Source: Flavobacterium hydrophilum (GTDB taxonomy: Bacteria > Bacteroidota > Bacteroidia > Flavobacteriales > Flavobacteriaceae). Taken from it: a stretch of DNA of 64,000 bases. The DNA lies in NCBI RefSeq assembly GCF_003202405.1, contig NZ_QJHL01000001.1, forward strand, positions 2,108,001-2,172,000. Reading direction: 5' to 3'. Shown piece after piece: positions 46,880-56,302 of this stretch (its first letter is position 1; the number at the start of each line of letters is the position of its first letter). Position numbers and translations under genes: made by a program. The notes under the pieces are model-generated. The model was not told the origin of the DNA, did not search any database, and was given only the letters and a program-made list of their open reading frames with translations.

Positions 46880-47809
46880 TCAATATCGCTTTGACATTAT
46901 GATCTGGTCGCCTCCAAATACTTTTCCGGTTCCGTCACATTGTGTACATCGGGTTGGCGGCGGCTTGACCATCGTTGTCTTTCTGCCCACATTTCCATCA
47001 CTCGAGCTGTAAAGACTGCCATTGCTTTTATAGGTGTTCACCGTATAATAACTCTCGGTAGTTTGCGCGTATGCTGCGCCCTGGCACATTCCTTTTCCGC
47101 CACATTTCGAACAAATTTTGCCTTCTTTTTCTTTTTCGGCTTTTTCCTCGGCTTCACGTGCTACAGGATTATCAATATTCGTTATTACACCATTTACGAC
47201 GGTTACAGTTGCCCTGTTGGCAGGATATTTATAATCACCGCTGTTGGGAGTTCCATCATCATTAAACGTACCGTAAAAAGTAGTGTCTTCATTGAAATAG
47301 AAAAACGATCCCTGAAGTGGTTCATTGTCTTTAAATGTTGCTGTTAAAACATTGCCACTGGCGAATACAAATTTGCCCTGACCATTTCTAACTCCATAAA
47401 CAAAATTACCTTCATACAAATTACCGCTTGGGAATTTTATTTTACCAAAACCATTGTAACAATCACCTTGTAAACAACCTTCAATGGCTGGTGCATTTGA
47501 TCCAATGTTTGTTTGCACCACTCTTACTTTTACTTTTCCATTCACATACGTAACGGCTTGCGGTATATGCTTCTTAAACAATTGTCCATCACCATCTTCC
47601 TGTCCGTTTTTAAAGCTGCCTACGAATTTATCCCCGCCTCCGTAATCCATAGTACCCTGACCGTTGGGTTTACCGGCTTTAAAATTGCCTTCGTAAACGG
47701 CAAATCCGAAATCATATTTCCCAAATCCATCTTTACAATTGCCCGCAATGCACTGGGCAAAAACTTGTATTTGAATTAAAAACATTAGGATAAATATCTT
47801 TTTTCTCAT
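46880..47809 (-). CDS. Secreted MORN-repeat protein with DnaJ-type zinc-finger motifs
   Basis: 309 residues. After a signal peptide (about 1–18) come MORN-like repeats (YEGNFKAGKPNGQGTMDYG, YEGNFVYGVRNGQGKFVF) in roughly residues 28–200, with paired cysteines in CIAGNCKDGFGKYDF and CLQGDCYNGFGKIKF. An acidic/basic linker precedes two CxxCxGxG-like motifs, CSKCGGKGMC (about 233) and CTQCDGTGKVFGG (about 287), like DnaJ zinc fingers. It is the last gene of the TPR–hypothetical–WG–MORN operon and begins 7 bp after the WG gene. A secreted zinc-finger MORN protein is unusual; the molecular role is unknown. Confidence 0.75.
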   Translation of the reverse strand: MRKKIFILMFLIQIQVFAQCIAGNCKDGFGKYDFGFAVYEGNFKAGKPNGQGTMDYGGGDKFVGSFKNGQEDGDGQLFKKHIPQAVTYVNGKVKVRVVQTNIGSNAPAIEGCLQGDCYNGFGKIKFPSGNLYEGNFVYGVRNGQGKFVFASGNVLTATFKDNEPLQGSFFYFNEDTTFYGTFNDDGTPNSGDYKYPANRATVTVVNGVITNIDNPVAREAEEKAEKEKEGKICSKCGGKGMCQGAAYAQTTESYYTVNTYKSNGSLYSSSDGNVGRKTTMVKPPPTRCTQCDGTGKVFGGDQIIMSKRY

Positions 47810-47816
47810 TAGGGCT

Positions 47817-49694
47817 TTATTTATCTAAATCTACTTCACCTCTACAAATCACCGAAAACACGGCACGATATTTTGATTCCATTGTCATACAATTGATTCC
47901 AGGAGACCATTGGTATTTATAATCAGAATCAAATCCCAAAACTTTATTGGCCCTGGCAGCAACAATTCCTTCGTCCTGCATCGTCTTTCCTTTGATTTTT
48001 ACCACATACATAACGCTTCCTCTTATGATTGCCATGCTTCCTAATTCACTAAAACGATCTAAAGCGTAAGTGGATACCGTTACATTTCCAATTTTATAAG
48101 ATTCAGGAACAGTCAGATCACCGCGAACCTGATTGTCAGATGATGGACTTGGCGTTGTTGAAACCGAACTTGTTTTCATTACGATATAAAAACCATTATC
48201 AGAGGTGGGCTGCATTTCTATTGGCAAATTCTGATTGTCTACTTTTGGTACCCAAAGAACACTGTAGGCTGCATAGCTCGTAGTAAATTGTGCAACCCTG
48301 ATGCATTTATAATTTCGGGCTAAATGCATGTTTTGTTCTCTCAACTTATAGTTTTTGATGGCTATCGGATACGTTTCTTCCGAAGCCATATCAGAGATTT
48401 TATTAAAATCGGTTTCATTGTACAATCCCGATTTCAGCATGGCAACAACGGATTCCTTTTCCTTGTTTAATTTTACAGTTGTCCACTGTCCTGAATTTTC
48501 AACAATATAAACCACTTCTCTACTTTTATGCTGAATATCGCCCTGATTTGTACCATCGGGATTTATTGATAAAAGAGTTGTAGTAGCATTAGATGTACTT
48601 TGTGCTGTATTGCGTTGCGAAACCATAGTATTTGAAGCTATAGCATTTGATACTGGAGCATAACCGTCTGTTTGAAAATAGGTCAATCCATTTTCAAATG
48701 TATGTCCTAAATTATAATACGCTGTAGGAATTATTGTTTTTCCATACTTATCTATAAATCCGCATTTATCATCTATTTCTATTTGTGCTATTCCGTTAGA
48801 GAAAACTCCATATCCTTTTGCATTCGGAATAGTAGCTAAAATTTTATTGTTCAGAATATCGTAAACCTGAAGTTTGCCGTTTGAAAATACTTTTGCCAAA
48901 CCTTCGTTATTGCTACTTGTATGATCATAAATAGCTGGACAAAGGATTTTCCCTTTTGTATCTATAAAACCAAATTTATTTCCTGATTTGAAAGTTGTAA
49001 TACCACTTTTTTCAAAAGCATAAATATCATTCACTCCTGCAATTTTGATAAAAGTGCCGTCATCCGAATTGTAAATCCGGCATTCTCCATTTTGTGTTTG
49101 TGCAGCAATATATTTTCCAAAACCCGTTTGTATAAACTTAAAAGTAAATGGCACTACAACTTTTCCACTGGCATTTACACATCCCATAAAACCATTTTTG
49201 TAACAAGTCGCCCAACCCGATCCATTAAAATCGTTAGCATCATCATAAATGGCCGGAATAACCATATTGCCTTTATTATTTTTATAACCGTACTTTCCAT
49301 TTTCGGCTTGAACGGGTTTCAAACCATTAAAAAAAGCAGGTTCACCAACAATTCCAGCCTCCGGTACATCTTCACCTTTTTGATTGATGTAAGTGTATGT
49401 TCCTGTTTGCATAAGTCCTATTTCGGCAACGCTTACTCTCGCAATAGGTCCATCAAAATCAAGTACGGTACCATATTTGGGCTGGATAACCATTTCTCCT
49501 TTTGTATTGATAAACCCCCATAAATCATTGATTTTCACAGCTGCCAGTCCGTTTTTGAAATTTTTAGCTCCATCAAATTGGGCGGGAATGGCCACCTCAT
49601 TTTTTAAATTAATAAACCCGTATTTTTTTTGTGAAATACAATGAAAACTTATTAAAAGCATCATTAACACAACTAAGAATGTATTTTTTTTCAT
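47817..49694 (-). CDS. Secreted WG-repeat protein
   Basis: 625 residues from ATG 49694 (GTG at 49697 is the alternative). A signal peptide (about 1–21) precedes at least eight WG/KWG beta-hairpin repeats in residues about 22–330 (GLAAVKINDLWGFINTKGEMVI, GKYGYKNNKGNMVIP, NKFGFIDTKGKILCP). A low-complexity Ser/Thr/Asn stretch near 350–375 links to a C-terminal domain of about 250 residues with no family I recognise (YKCIRVAQFTTSYAAYSVLW). It lies 7 bp after the 159-aa gene in the site-D operon. WG repeats are usually protein-binding; the protein is predicted to be exported or periplasmic. Confidence 0.8.
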   Translation of the reverse strand: MKKNTFLVVLMMLLISFHCISQKKYGFINLKNEVAIPAQFDGAKNFKNGLAAVKINDLWGFINTKGEMVIQPKYGTVLDFDGPIARVSVAEIGLMQTGTYTYINQKGEDVPEAGIVGEPAFFNGLKPVQAENGKYGYKNNKGNMVIPAIYDDANDFNGSGWATCYKNGFMGCVNASGKVVVPFTFKFIQTGFGKYIAAQTQNGECRIYNSDDGTFIKIAGVNDIYAFEKSGITTFKSGNKFGFIDTKGKILCPAIYDHTSSNNEGLAKVFSNGKLQVYDILNNKILATIPNAKGYGVFSNGIAQIEIDDKCGFIDKYGKTIIPTAYYNLGHTFENGLTYFQTDGYAPVSNAIASNTMVSQRNTAQSTSNATTTLLSINPDGTNQGDIQHKSREVVYIVENSGQWTTVKLNKEKESVVAMLKSGLYNETDFNKISDMASEETYPIAIKNYKLREQNMHLARNYKCIRVAQFTTSYAAYSVLWVPKVDNQNLPIEMQPTSDNGFYIVMKTSSVSTTPSPSSDNQVRGDLTVPESYKIGNVTVSTYALDRFSELGSMAIIRGSVMYVVKIKGKTMQDEGIVAARANKVLGFDSDYKYQWSPGINCMTMESKYRAVFSVICRGEVDLDK

Positions 49695-49701
49695 CACCTT
49701 A

Positions 49702-50181
49702 CTATATTAACTTACCGTAAACCATTATCAAATGTTCAGTAGCATTACTGATGTATTCCACCGCTAAATTGCCTTTGTTATCCTTGAGTTCTGTTATGTT
49801 TTCTCCATTTGCCTGATAATCCCTGCCTGTGTAGGCACCGGATTTTTCCATTTCGTTGAGTTCTTTAATGTATTGTTCTGAAATCGTAAGGAACATTTTC
49901 AGCATCATTCCGTCTAAATTAGCGACATCAAATCTGATTATGTACACCCCATTTTGACCTTCTGTCTGAGAAATAAAATTATTTGAAATAGCAGTATCCT
50001 CAATGGTGGAGTTGTAAAGTTTGTTGTGCTTTTCCGGATTATCACTCAATAAATCCTTTTGAAAATTAGTAAACTGATTCGGAGCGTCTTTTACCACTTC
50101 TCTGAATTGTTTGATAATGGGAGATTGTGCAAATGAAATGACAGCAATAAAGAATACGATTGTAGTTAGTAACTTTTTCAT
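49702..50181 (-). CDS. Hypothetical secreted protein
   Basis: About 159 residues from the ATG at 50181, which gives a good signal peptide (MKKLLTTIVFFIAVISFAQ) and lies 16 bp after the TPR stop; a longer frame reaching 50250 would overlap that gene and bury the signal peptide. The mature protein is mixed alpha/beta with no cysteine pair or catalytic motif seen (FREVVKDAPNQFTNFQKDLL, YIIRFDVANLDGMMLKMF). It is translated between the TPR and WG genes of the site-D operon. No family recognised. Confidence 0.7.
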   Translation of the reverse strand: MKKLLTTIVFFIAVISFAQSPIIKQFREVVKDAPNQFTNFQKDLLSDNPEKHNKLYNSTIEDTAISNNFISQTEGQNGVYIIRFDVANLDGMMLKMFLTISEQYIKELNEMEKSGAYTGRDYQANGENITELKDNKGNLAVEYISNATEHLIMVYGKLI

Positions 50182-50197
50182 AGTGTTTTTGGTTAAA

Positions 50198-51184
50198 TTA
50201 GTTTTGGTTTTGTTCGGCATCGAGTCGTTTTGCTTTGGCTTCATATTCAAGACCCAAAGTTTCGTTTCCGGTCCATTTCAGGCCAATCGCCATGTACATA
50301 TTTGACAATGGATAATTGGGATCTAAATTGAGGGCACCTTCAGCCGTTTCTTTTACTTTTTGCCAGTCTTTCAAATCGATATAAACCGAAGCGAGATTAC
50401 ATCTGAAATTGATGTCACCCGGTTTTTTGGCAACGGCTTTTTTGAAATATTCAGCTGATTTCTGATAATCTTTAGTTTTATAAAAAATGATAGCAGCAGT
50501 TTGTAAATCATCGCCATCAAAGTTTTTTTCGTCTACCAAAGCCAATTCCATTACGGGTTTTGCCTCGTCGAATCGTCTGGCATTCATCAGATATTTAGCA
50601 TACAAAAAATCAACTGAATATTTTTGTATTCCTTTGACCAAATAGGCTTCTTTAAAAAAGACATCCCCATTTGCATTCATCAAATTGGCAAGAGTTGCCG
50701 CTTCATAATAGGCGTTAAAATCAACTGGAGTCAATTGGATTATTTTTTTATAATCATTTACAGCTTCCTGATTTTGCTGGTTTTTGCTGTAATATTCTGC
50801 TCTCTTGTAATAGAATTCAATGTTTTTAGGTTCAAGTGTAAGAGCAGCTGTCATATCTGAAATGGCTTTGTCCAGCATTCCTTTTGTAGAGAATAATGTT
50901 GCTCTGGCGCCATAGGCAAATGCAAATTTCGGATTGCTTTTTATGGCATTGGAGATATTCATCATAGCACCATTTTGATCGCCGTCACGATATTGGTAAA
51001 AACCACGGAGAAAAATTACCTGAGCTTCTTTTGGATATTGTTTTTCTAATGCTTCTAAATTGGATAGTGCTTTTTGCTGGCTTGACCCGTACATCAATTC
51101 CATGGCATTATCAAAATCTGCTGGTTTGAATTGTGCCCATGAAGAGATGGAAACCAAAAGAATTAAGGAATAAAGTTTTTTCAT
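50198..51184 (-). CDS. Secreted TPR protein
   Basis: 328 residues: signal peptide (about 1–18) and TPR repeats throughout (AFAYGARATLFSTKGMLDKA, IEFYYKRAEYYSKNQQNQEAV, INFRCNLASVYIDLKDWQKV), ending in a charged tail. It heads the four-gene operon TPR–hypothetical–WG–MORN, directly behind palindrome site D. All four products carry signal peptides, so the operon builds an envelope or periplasmic assembly. Probable protein-interaction scaffold; partners unknown. Confidence 0.8.
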   Translation of the reverse strand: MKKLYSLILLVSISSWAQFKPADFDNAMELMYGSSQQKALSNLEALEKQYPKEAQVIFLRGFYQYRDGDQNGAMMNISNAIKSNPKFAFAYGARATLFSTKGMLDKAISDMTAALTLEPKNIEFYYKRAEYYSKNQQNQEAVNDYKKIIQLTPVDFNAYYEAATLANLMNANGDVFFKEAYLVKGIQKYSVDFLYAKYLMNARRFDEAKPVMELALVDEKNFDGDDLQTAAIIFYKTKDYQKSAEYFKKAVAKKPGDINFRCNLASVYIDLKDWQKVKETAEGALNLDPNYPLSNMYMAIGLKWTGNETLGLEYEAKAKRLDAEQNQN

Positions 51185-51234
51185 ATTTCATCGTTTTATC
51201 TGGTGTAAAATTGATGAAATACACAACGCCAGAA

Positions 51235-51254
51235 AATACGATAAATGCCGTATT
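51235..51254 (-). promoter_or_regulatory. 20-bp palindromic operator, site D (upstream of the TPR–WG–MORN operon)
   Basis: AATACGATAAATGCCGTATT, one base different from sites B and C. Its near edge is 50 bp from the ATG at 51184. CAATTTTA (51213–51206, minus) is the −7-like box at the same 21-base offset. No gene ends in front of it on either strand, so it cannot be explained as a terminator. Confidence 0.8.
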
Positions 51255-51324
51255 TTTCATAAATGATACCTTTTGAAATTTTTCAACTAACATCATATAA
51301 ATTACGTCTAAAGACTAATTTTAA

Positions 51325-51717
<393 letters not shown>

Positions 51718-51735
51718 TATCCTTTAAATAAAAAA

Positions 51736-51764
51736 CCACTTATTTTACCTGAATAAATAAGTGG
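51736..51764 (-). terminator. Terminator between convergent genes (TolC-like side)
   Basis: CCACTTATTT (51736–51745) and AAATAAGTGG (51755–51764) form a 10-bp stem; on the minus strand it is followed by TTTTTT, so it terminates the ABC–HlyD–TolC operon 21 bp past its last stop and may act on the plus gene too. Confidence 0.85.
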
Positions 51765-51784
51765 CTTGAAAAAGAAAAAAAATA

Positions 51785-53203
51785 TCAATCAGGATTTGCA
51801 AGTATTTTGTACAATTCGGCGTTTGAAATGTAAAATTGGTTTTCTATGCTAATTTGAGAAAGTTTAGCACTTACCAGATTATTTTCCCGTGAATTAAGGA
51901 GAAATATGGAACTTTCACCAAATGAAAATAGTTTTTCTTCAGAATTCAGCATTGTCAGATAATCTTTTACCAAATTATCAATAACACCTTTTTGCCTTTT
52001 TAAAGAAGCAATTTCGGTTTGCTGTGCTTTGATTTTATTTTTAAGTTCCAGTCGCTGCTGATCTATGTCATACTTTAAATCCTGAATTTTAAGCTTTGCT
52101 AATTTTAAGCTTCCGCGTTCCTTTCTCAAAAAAATCGGAATACTGAAATCGACATTAAACTTATAATCGTCAGTATTGAAAGAATCAAAATAGGAAGGCT
52201 CGGAAATATAATTGTAGCCCACGTTTAATTTCGGAAGCAATGAATTCGCTTTTAATTGTCTTCCAACCTCCAATATTGACATTTTGGTTTCCAAAGCCTG
52301 AATTTTAGGATGAGAATCCAGTGTTTCAACATTTACCATCATAGCATCCGTTCTCAGCGTTTCTTCCAGCGTTTTAATTAAATTTTCTTCCGGTTTAACA
52401 GTATCATCAAGTTCTACAGGAACATTTTCGATCCATAAATAATTGGACAGATACAATTTAGCTTTAGCTAATTTCAGGTTTCCGTTTTCTACGTTTAATT
52501 CACGATTTCGAACGGTGATTCCGGCTTCGACACTATCAATAGCAGGTGAGTCACCCAATTCGATCAATTTTTTCACACCCTGAAAACGTGTGCTGGCAAA
52601 GCCCAGATATCGTTTGTAGAGTTCAGCTTCATTATAGCTTTTTCTCCATTCAAAATACGCTTCACTCGCTTTATACAAAACCTCAATTGCTTTCAATTTT
52701 CTCTGTGCATCGCTTAGTTTTACCTGCAGTTTTCCTTCCCTTACATCAGCCATTCTTTGGTTGATAAACATTCCCTGACCTAAAGCAACATTAATTCCCA
52801 AAGAAGTCAAACCCGCTTCAGGAGTACGATTCTGCGGATTGTAGTATTGCCCGTCTGTCTGGTCAAAACCGGCTTTAATTTCGATTCCGTACCAGGTCGG
52901 AATTTTAAAACTGCTGTTTAACAGCGAATAATATTCAGTTCCTTTAAACTCTTTTTTATTGTAATCCACTTCAATTTTAGGATCAAAACCTCCACGGGCA
53001 AGCATCAGAGCCGCCTGAGCAGTACTAATCTCAAGATTAGCCTGCTTTACCAGTGGATGGTACTTTTTTACGTATCCTAAAAACTCACTGTAACTCAATT
53101 CTTCTTTATTAAAATCCTGACTGTATAAATTAGAAAAGCCGAATAAAAACAAGAGAGAAAACAGCGTTACAGCATATTTCAATTTATTTTTTGTCCTTAC
53201 CAT
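51785..53203 (-). CDS. TolC-family outer-membrane efflux/secretion channel
   Basis: About 472 residues from the ATG at 53203; more upstream in-frame ATGs (53221, 53251) would lengthen the cytosolic N-terminus and overlap the HlyD gene further. Signal peptide is about 1–30. Long alpha-helical repeats typical of TolC follow, with VKQANLEISTAQAALMLARGGFDPKIEV near the start and KAQQTEIASLKRQKGVIDNLVKDYLTML near the end, ending in ELYKILANPD. It is the outer-membrane channel of the neighbouring HlyD-type adaptor and ABC transporter, with coupled translation (20-base overlap). Confidence 0.85.
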   Translation of the reverse strand: MVRTKNKLKYAVTLFSLLFLFGFSNLYSQDFNKEELSYSEFLGYVKKYHPLVKQANLEISTAQAALMLARGGFDPKIEVDYNKKEFKGTEYYSLLNSSFKIPTWYGIEIKAGFDQTDGQYYNPQNRTPEAGLTSLGINVALGQGMFINQRMADVREGKLQVKLSDAQRKLKAIEVLYKASEAYFEWRKSYNEAELYKRYLGFASTRFQGVKKLIELGDSPAIDSVEAGITVRNRELNVENGNLKLAKAKLYLSNYLWIENVPVELDDTVKPEENLIKTLEETLRTDAMMVNVETLDSHPKIQALETKMSILEVGRQLKANSLLPKLNVGYNYISEPSYFDSFNTDDYKFNVDFSIPIFLRKERGSLKLAKLKIQDLKYDIDQQRLELKNKIKAQQTEIASLKRQKGVIDNLVKDYLTMLNSEEKLFSFGESSIFLLNSRENNLVSAKLSQISIENQFYISNAELYKILANPD

Positions 53204-54539
53204 CCTTCGTCTCTTTTTCATCTGCCTTATAATAATTTGGAGGGAAACCATTCAGGTTTCGCCATATCTCATACCATACCGAAACGGTTTCGAGCAAAGC
53301 AATACTCTGTGCCCCTGCTCCGATACTCAGTTCTTTTGGCCATTTATAATCAGGGCTGTCAGGAGAAATAAGTACTCTGTATTTTCCGTTGTCACTGATA
53401 AAATTCTCAATAGCCACGATTCTTCCGCCATACGTTCCGTAGGATAATCCAGGCCATCCTGAAAATACAATTCTAGGCCATCCGTCAAACCACACACGCA
53501 CTTTTGCACCACGATGAACCAACGGAAGATCGATAGGGTCAACATAGGTTTCTACTGCAATATCATAACTCGATGGCATAATGCTTACAATTGGAGTTCC
53601 TTCCTTAATTGTCTCCCCTAAACCTGCCAGTAAAGCACGGTTTACATACCCGCTCTGTGGCGCTGTAATATAGTATAAGCCGTTTCTAAGACTGTAATTT
53701 ACATACTGATTCTGCAATTTGTTTACCTGCGCTTCGGTATCGTATTGCGTACTCAAAGCGGTAAATTTATCACTTTTTGATTTTGAAATTTTCTCAGAAT
53801 ACTCAGCTGTAATTCTGTTAATTTCTACTCTTGCATTTATCAGTTCGTTTTTACTGCTCAAAAGCTTGTTTTGCTGTGTTACTATGTACGCTTCAGATTC
53901 CTGAAGTTTCAGTCTTTTCTGCTCCACATCGGTAAGTGGTTTCAATCCTTCTTTATTCAATGCTGTCGAACGGTCAAATTGAGTTCTGGCGATTCTTAAC
54001 TGCGTTTTTATCGCTTCAAGATCCATACTGTCGCTCTTGATTTTCAGCTGGGCCTGTTTGATTTTATTTTGAGCCTGTTGTAATTTTAATTCTCTTTCGG
54101 TATTAAGCGATTGTGCCTGAACTTCAAGAGAATTTACTTTATCTCCGTAAGATTCAACCGCCATTTTCTTGGCATCGACCTGTTGTTTCGTATTCCCAAC
54201 AAGGTTTGGATCCAGATAATCTTCTTTTACCTCTGAAATAAAAACAATCGTATCCCCTTTTTTTACATAATCACCTTCCTGCACATACCATTTTTCAATT
54301 CTTCCGGCAATAGCGTTATGTACTGTTTGTGGTCTCTGATCCGGTTTTAAGGTCGTTACTGAACCGCTTCCTGAGATATTTTGTGTCCATGGCAGAAAAA
54401 GACAGGCTACACAAAAAATCAAGAAACCGATTATAACCCTGTTTAAAATTTTGTAATGCGGTCTGCGGGCAACGCTGGTAATAGATTTGTATTTGCCCGG
54501 AGTTATAAGTACATTATTATCTTTAGATATATTGAGCAT
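53184..54539 (-). CDS. HlyD-family periplasmic adaptor of a type 1-like exporter
   Basis: 451 residues: cytoplasmic N-terminus of about 30, one membrane helix (about 33–53, RVIIGFLIFCVACLFLPW), lipoyl/biotinyl-like half (HNAIAGRIEKWYVQEGDYVKKGDTI), a long coiled coil (about 115–285), the second lipoyl half (YYITAPQSGYVNRALLAGLGETIKEG) and a beta-barrel. The charged tail KADEKETKDGKDKK overlaps the TolC start. It lies 2 bp after the ABC gene. Standard adaptor bridging an inner-membrane ABC transporter to TolC. Confidence 0.9.
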   Translation of the reverse strand: MLNISKDNNVLITPGKYKSITSVARRPHYKILNRVIIGFLIFCVACLFLPWTQNISGSGSVTTLKPDQRPQTVHNAIAGRIEKWYVQEGDYVKKGDTIVFISEVKEDYLDPNLVGNTKQQVDAKKMAVESYGDKVNSLEVQAQSLNTERELKLQQAQNKIKQAQLKIKSDSMDLEAIKTQLRIARTQFDRSTALNKEGLKPLTDVEQKRLKLQESEAYIVTQQNKLLSSKNELINARVEINRITAEYSEKISKSKSDKFTALSTQYDTEAQVNKLQNQYVNYSLRNGLYYITAPQSGYVNRALLAGLGETIKEGTPIVSIMPSSYDIAVETYVDPIDLPLVHRGAKVRVWFDGWPRIVFSGWPGLSYGTYGGRIVAIENFISDNGKYRVLISPDSPDYKWPKELSIGAGAQSIALLETVSVWYEIWRNLNGFPPNYYKADEKETKDGKDKK

Positions 54540-54541
54540 GA

Positions 54542-56197
54542 TTAAAGCTTTATGTCGTTAATAATTTTTCCGTCATCGATTGTTATCATACGGTCACATT
54601 TGTTCTTCCAGATATCGTTTTTAGAAGTTACAATTACTGTCCAGTCATTTTCTTCGGAAAGTAAAAAATCTATAATTTTACCAGAAGTCAGTTCGTCCAT
54701 TTTATCAACGGGGTCTTCCAGAAATAATATATTAGGTTTGTGAACAATGCTTCGTGCCAGAAGAATTTTCTGAATATCTGAAGCTGAAAGTTCATGCCCC
54801 CCCGGATGTACCTGATGCTCCAGTCCGTCAGGAAATGTTTTAATATCAGGCGTAAGTCCAACATTATCTAAAGCCCATTTAAGATCATCATTATTAAGTG
54901 TATCATTCCCGAAAAGAATATTTTCTCTAATCGTACCGGCAAAAAGAGTATCTCCCTGTAAAAAAGTTCCGGCCTGAGCTCTGTAAGTATCCTCATTTAA
55001 ACGGTTCATATAATTATCCGTCACATACATAGCACCGCTTTCGGGCTCCAGTAAACCGGACAATAAACGCAATAAAGTACTTTTTCCTGCACCGTTTGTT
55101 CCTCTCAAAATGATCTTTTCGCCCTGATTTATTTTCAGGTTGATATTTTTTAGGGATTTTTTGTTATGATCGGGATAATTGTATCCCACACTTTCCGTTT
55201 CAATATTGATTCCGGTTTCAGATACTGCTGACGTTTCGGGAATACAGGAAATTTCCATATCCGTAACTTGTCCGATTTTCTCCAAAGAAGTTAGTACATC
55301 ATAAAAAGATTCCAGTCCGAAGATGATTTTTTCAACCGAATTAATCAGTAAAACAATTACAATTTCAGCTGCCACAAACTGCCCAATGTTCATTTGATGG
55401 TGAATTACCAGGAAACCACCAATAGACAATAAGGCAGCTGTAACAATTACTTTAAAAATAGTAAGCTGAATGTATTGCTTTTTCATTACCTGAAAGTGTT
55501 TTTCGCGGTAATTGACATATTTGCTTACATAGCCGTCATTTCTTTCCAGAGCGTATTCAAAACCTCCTTTTTTGCGGAAGCTGTCACGATTACGCGCAAT
55601 TTCCTGAAGCCAGGCTGCCACTTTATATTTAAATTTTGATTCATTAAGACTCGTTTCAAGTCCGTCTTTGTACGAAAATTTAAAAATGATGTATAAAATA
55701 ACAATAAATAAAAGACCGATTACCGTGAAGAAAGAATGGTACAAGACCAATAATATAATCCCCAGACCCACCTGTAAAAAGGCGGTACAAAAGTCCAATA
55801 GCAATTTTGCTGTACCTTTTTGTACCGTAAGGGTGTCAAAAAATCGGTTGGCTTTTTCGGGAGCATATTCAGAATACATCTCCTTAAATTTGATTAAAGG
55901 CAATTTATAAGCAAATTCAAAAGAAGAGCGCACAAAGATTCGCTGCTGCAAATTTTCTACTATCCGCAATTGTAAAATGGTCAGGATTCCTCCAAAGCCA
56001 ACTCCAATTGTAACCAGAATTACCAGTACAATCCAGGAAACACTTAGCTGTCCGCTCTGGATAAAATTAATAATTGCCTGAATCCCTAAAGGCAGTGAAA
56101 GGTTCACCAATCCGGCAAAAGCAGCATAAAAAATGATTTGATATACATCGCGTTTGTCAAGATGAAGTAAATTGTAAAAACGTTTTAATGGTGTCAT
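54542..56197 (-). CDS. ABC exporter (TM + ATPase) with atypical catalytic motifs
   Basis: 551 residues: a six-helix exporter membrane domain (about 15–310) fused to an ATPase domain (about 330–551), but no C39 peptidase domain. Walker A is normal (GTNGAGKSTLL). Other motifs depart from consensus: the signature is ELSASDIQKI rather than LSGGQ, Walker B ends LFLEDPVD (Glu-Asp instead of Asp-Glu), and the H-loop reads VIVTSKND with no histidine. Members of this group in Bacteroidota sit beside HlyD and TolC, as here. It may hydrolyse ATP slowly or act in partnership; the substrate is unknown. Operator site E lies 40 bp upstream of the ATG. Confidence 0.88.
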   Translation of the reverse strand: MTPLKRFYNLLHLDKRDVYQIIFYAAFAGLVNLSLPLGIQAIINFIQSGQLSVSWIVLVILVTIGVGFGGILTILQLRIVENLQQRIFVRSSFEFAYKLPLIKFKEMYSEYAPEKANRFFDTLTVQKGTAKLLLDFCTAFLQVGLGIILLVLYHSFFTVIGLLFIVILYIIFKFSYKDGLETSLNESKFKYKVAAWLQEIARNRDSFRKKGGFEYALERNDGYVSKYVNYREKHFQVMKKQYIQLTIFKVIVTAALLSIGGFLVIHHQMNIGQFVAAEIVIVLLINSVEKIIFGLESFYDVLTSLEKIGQVTDMEISCIPETSAVSETGINIETESVGYNYPDHNKKSLKNINLKINQGEKIILRGTNGAGKSTLLRLLSGLLEPESGAMYVTDNYMNRLNEDTYRAQAGTFLQGDTLFAGTIRENILFGNDTLNNDDLKWALDNVGLTPDIKTFPDGLEHQVHPGGHELSASDIQKILLARSIVHKPNILFLEDPVDKMDELTSGKIIDFLLSEENDWTVIVTSKNDIWKNKCDRMITIDDGKIINDIKL

Positions 56198-56237
56198 GAA
56201 TTTATATATAAATACAAGATTAACAGATAGATACTAA

Positions 56238-56257
56238 TATACGACAAAAAGCGTATT
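56238..56257 (-). promoter_or_regulatory. Degenerate 20-bp palindromic operator, site E (upstream of ABC exporter operon)
   Basis: TATACGACAAAAAGCGTATT keeps both arms (ATACG/CGTAT) and 16 of 20 bases of sites B and C. Its near edge is 40 bp from the ATG at 56197. A TGTATTTA box (56216–56209, minus) lies at the same 21-base offset but is a weaker match, and the implied leader is very short. No T-run follows, so it is not a terminator. Confidence 0.6.
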
Positions 56258-56302
56258 TAAGGATGTAAGAATTTTTCTTACTCCACAAAAAAAGATAAGT
56301 AT

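Noticed and set aside
50182..50250. Longer N-terminus for the 159-aa secreted protein
   Set aside because: It overlaps the TPR gene and hides a clean signal peptide that begins at 50181.
53204..53251. Longer N-terminus for the TolC-like protein
   Set aside because: It would place 16 basic residues ahead of the signal peptide and overlap the HlyD gene by 68 bases; the ATG at 53203 is more natural.
51785..56197. Bacteriocin or RTX toxin secretion system
   Set aside because: No RTX repeats, double-glycine leader peptide, modification enzyme or immunity gene is visible, and the ABC protein has no peptidase domain.
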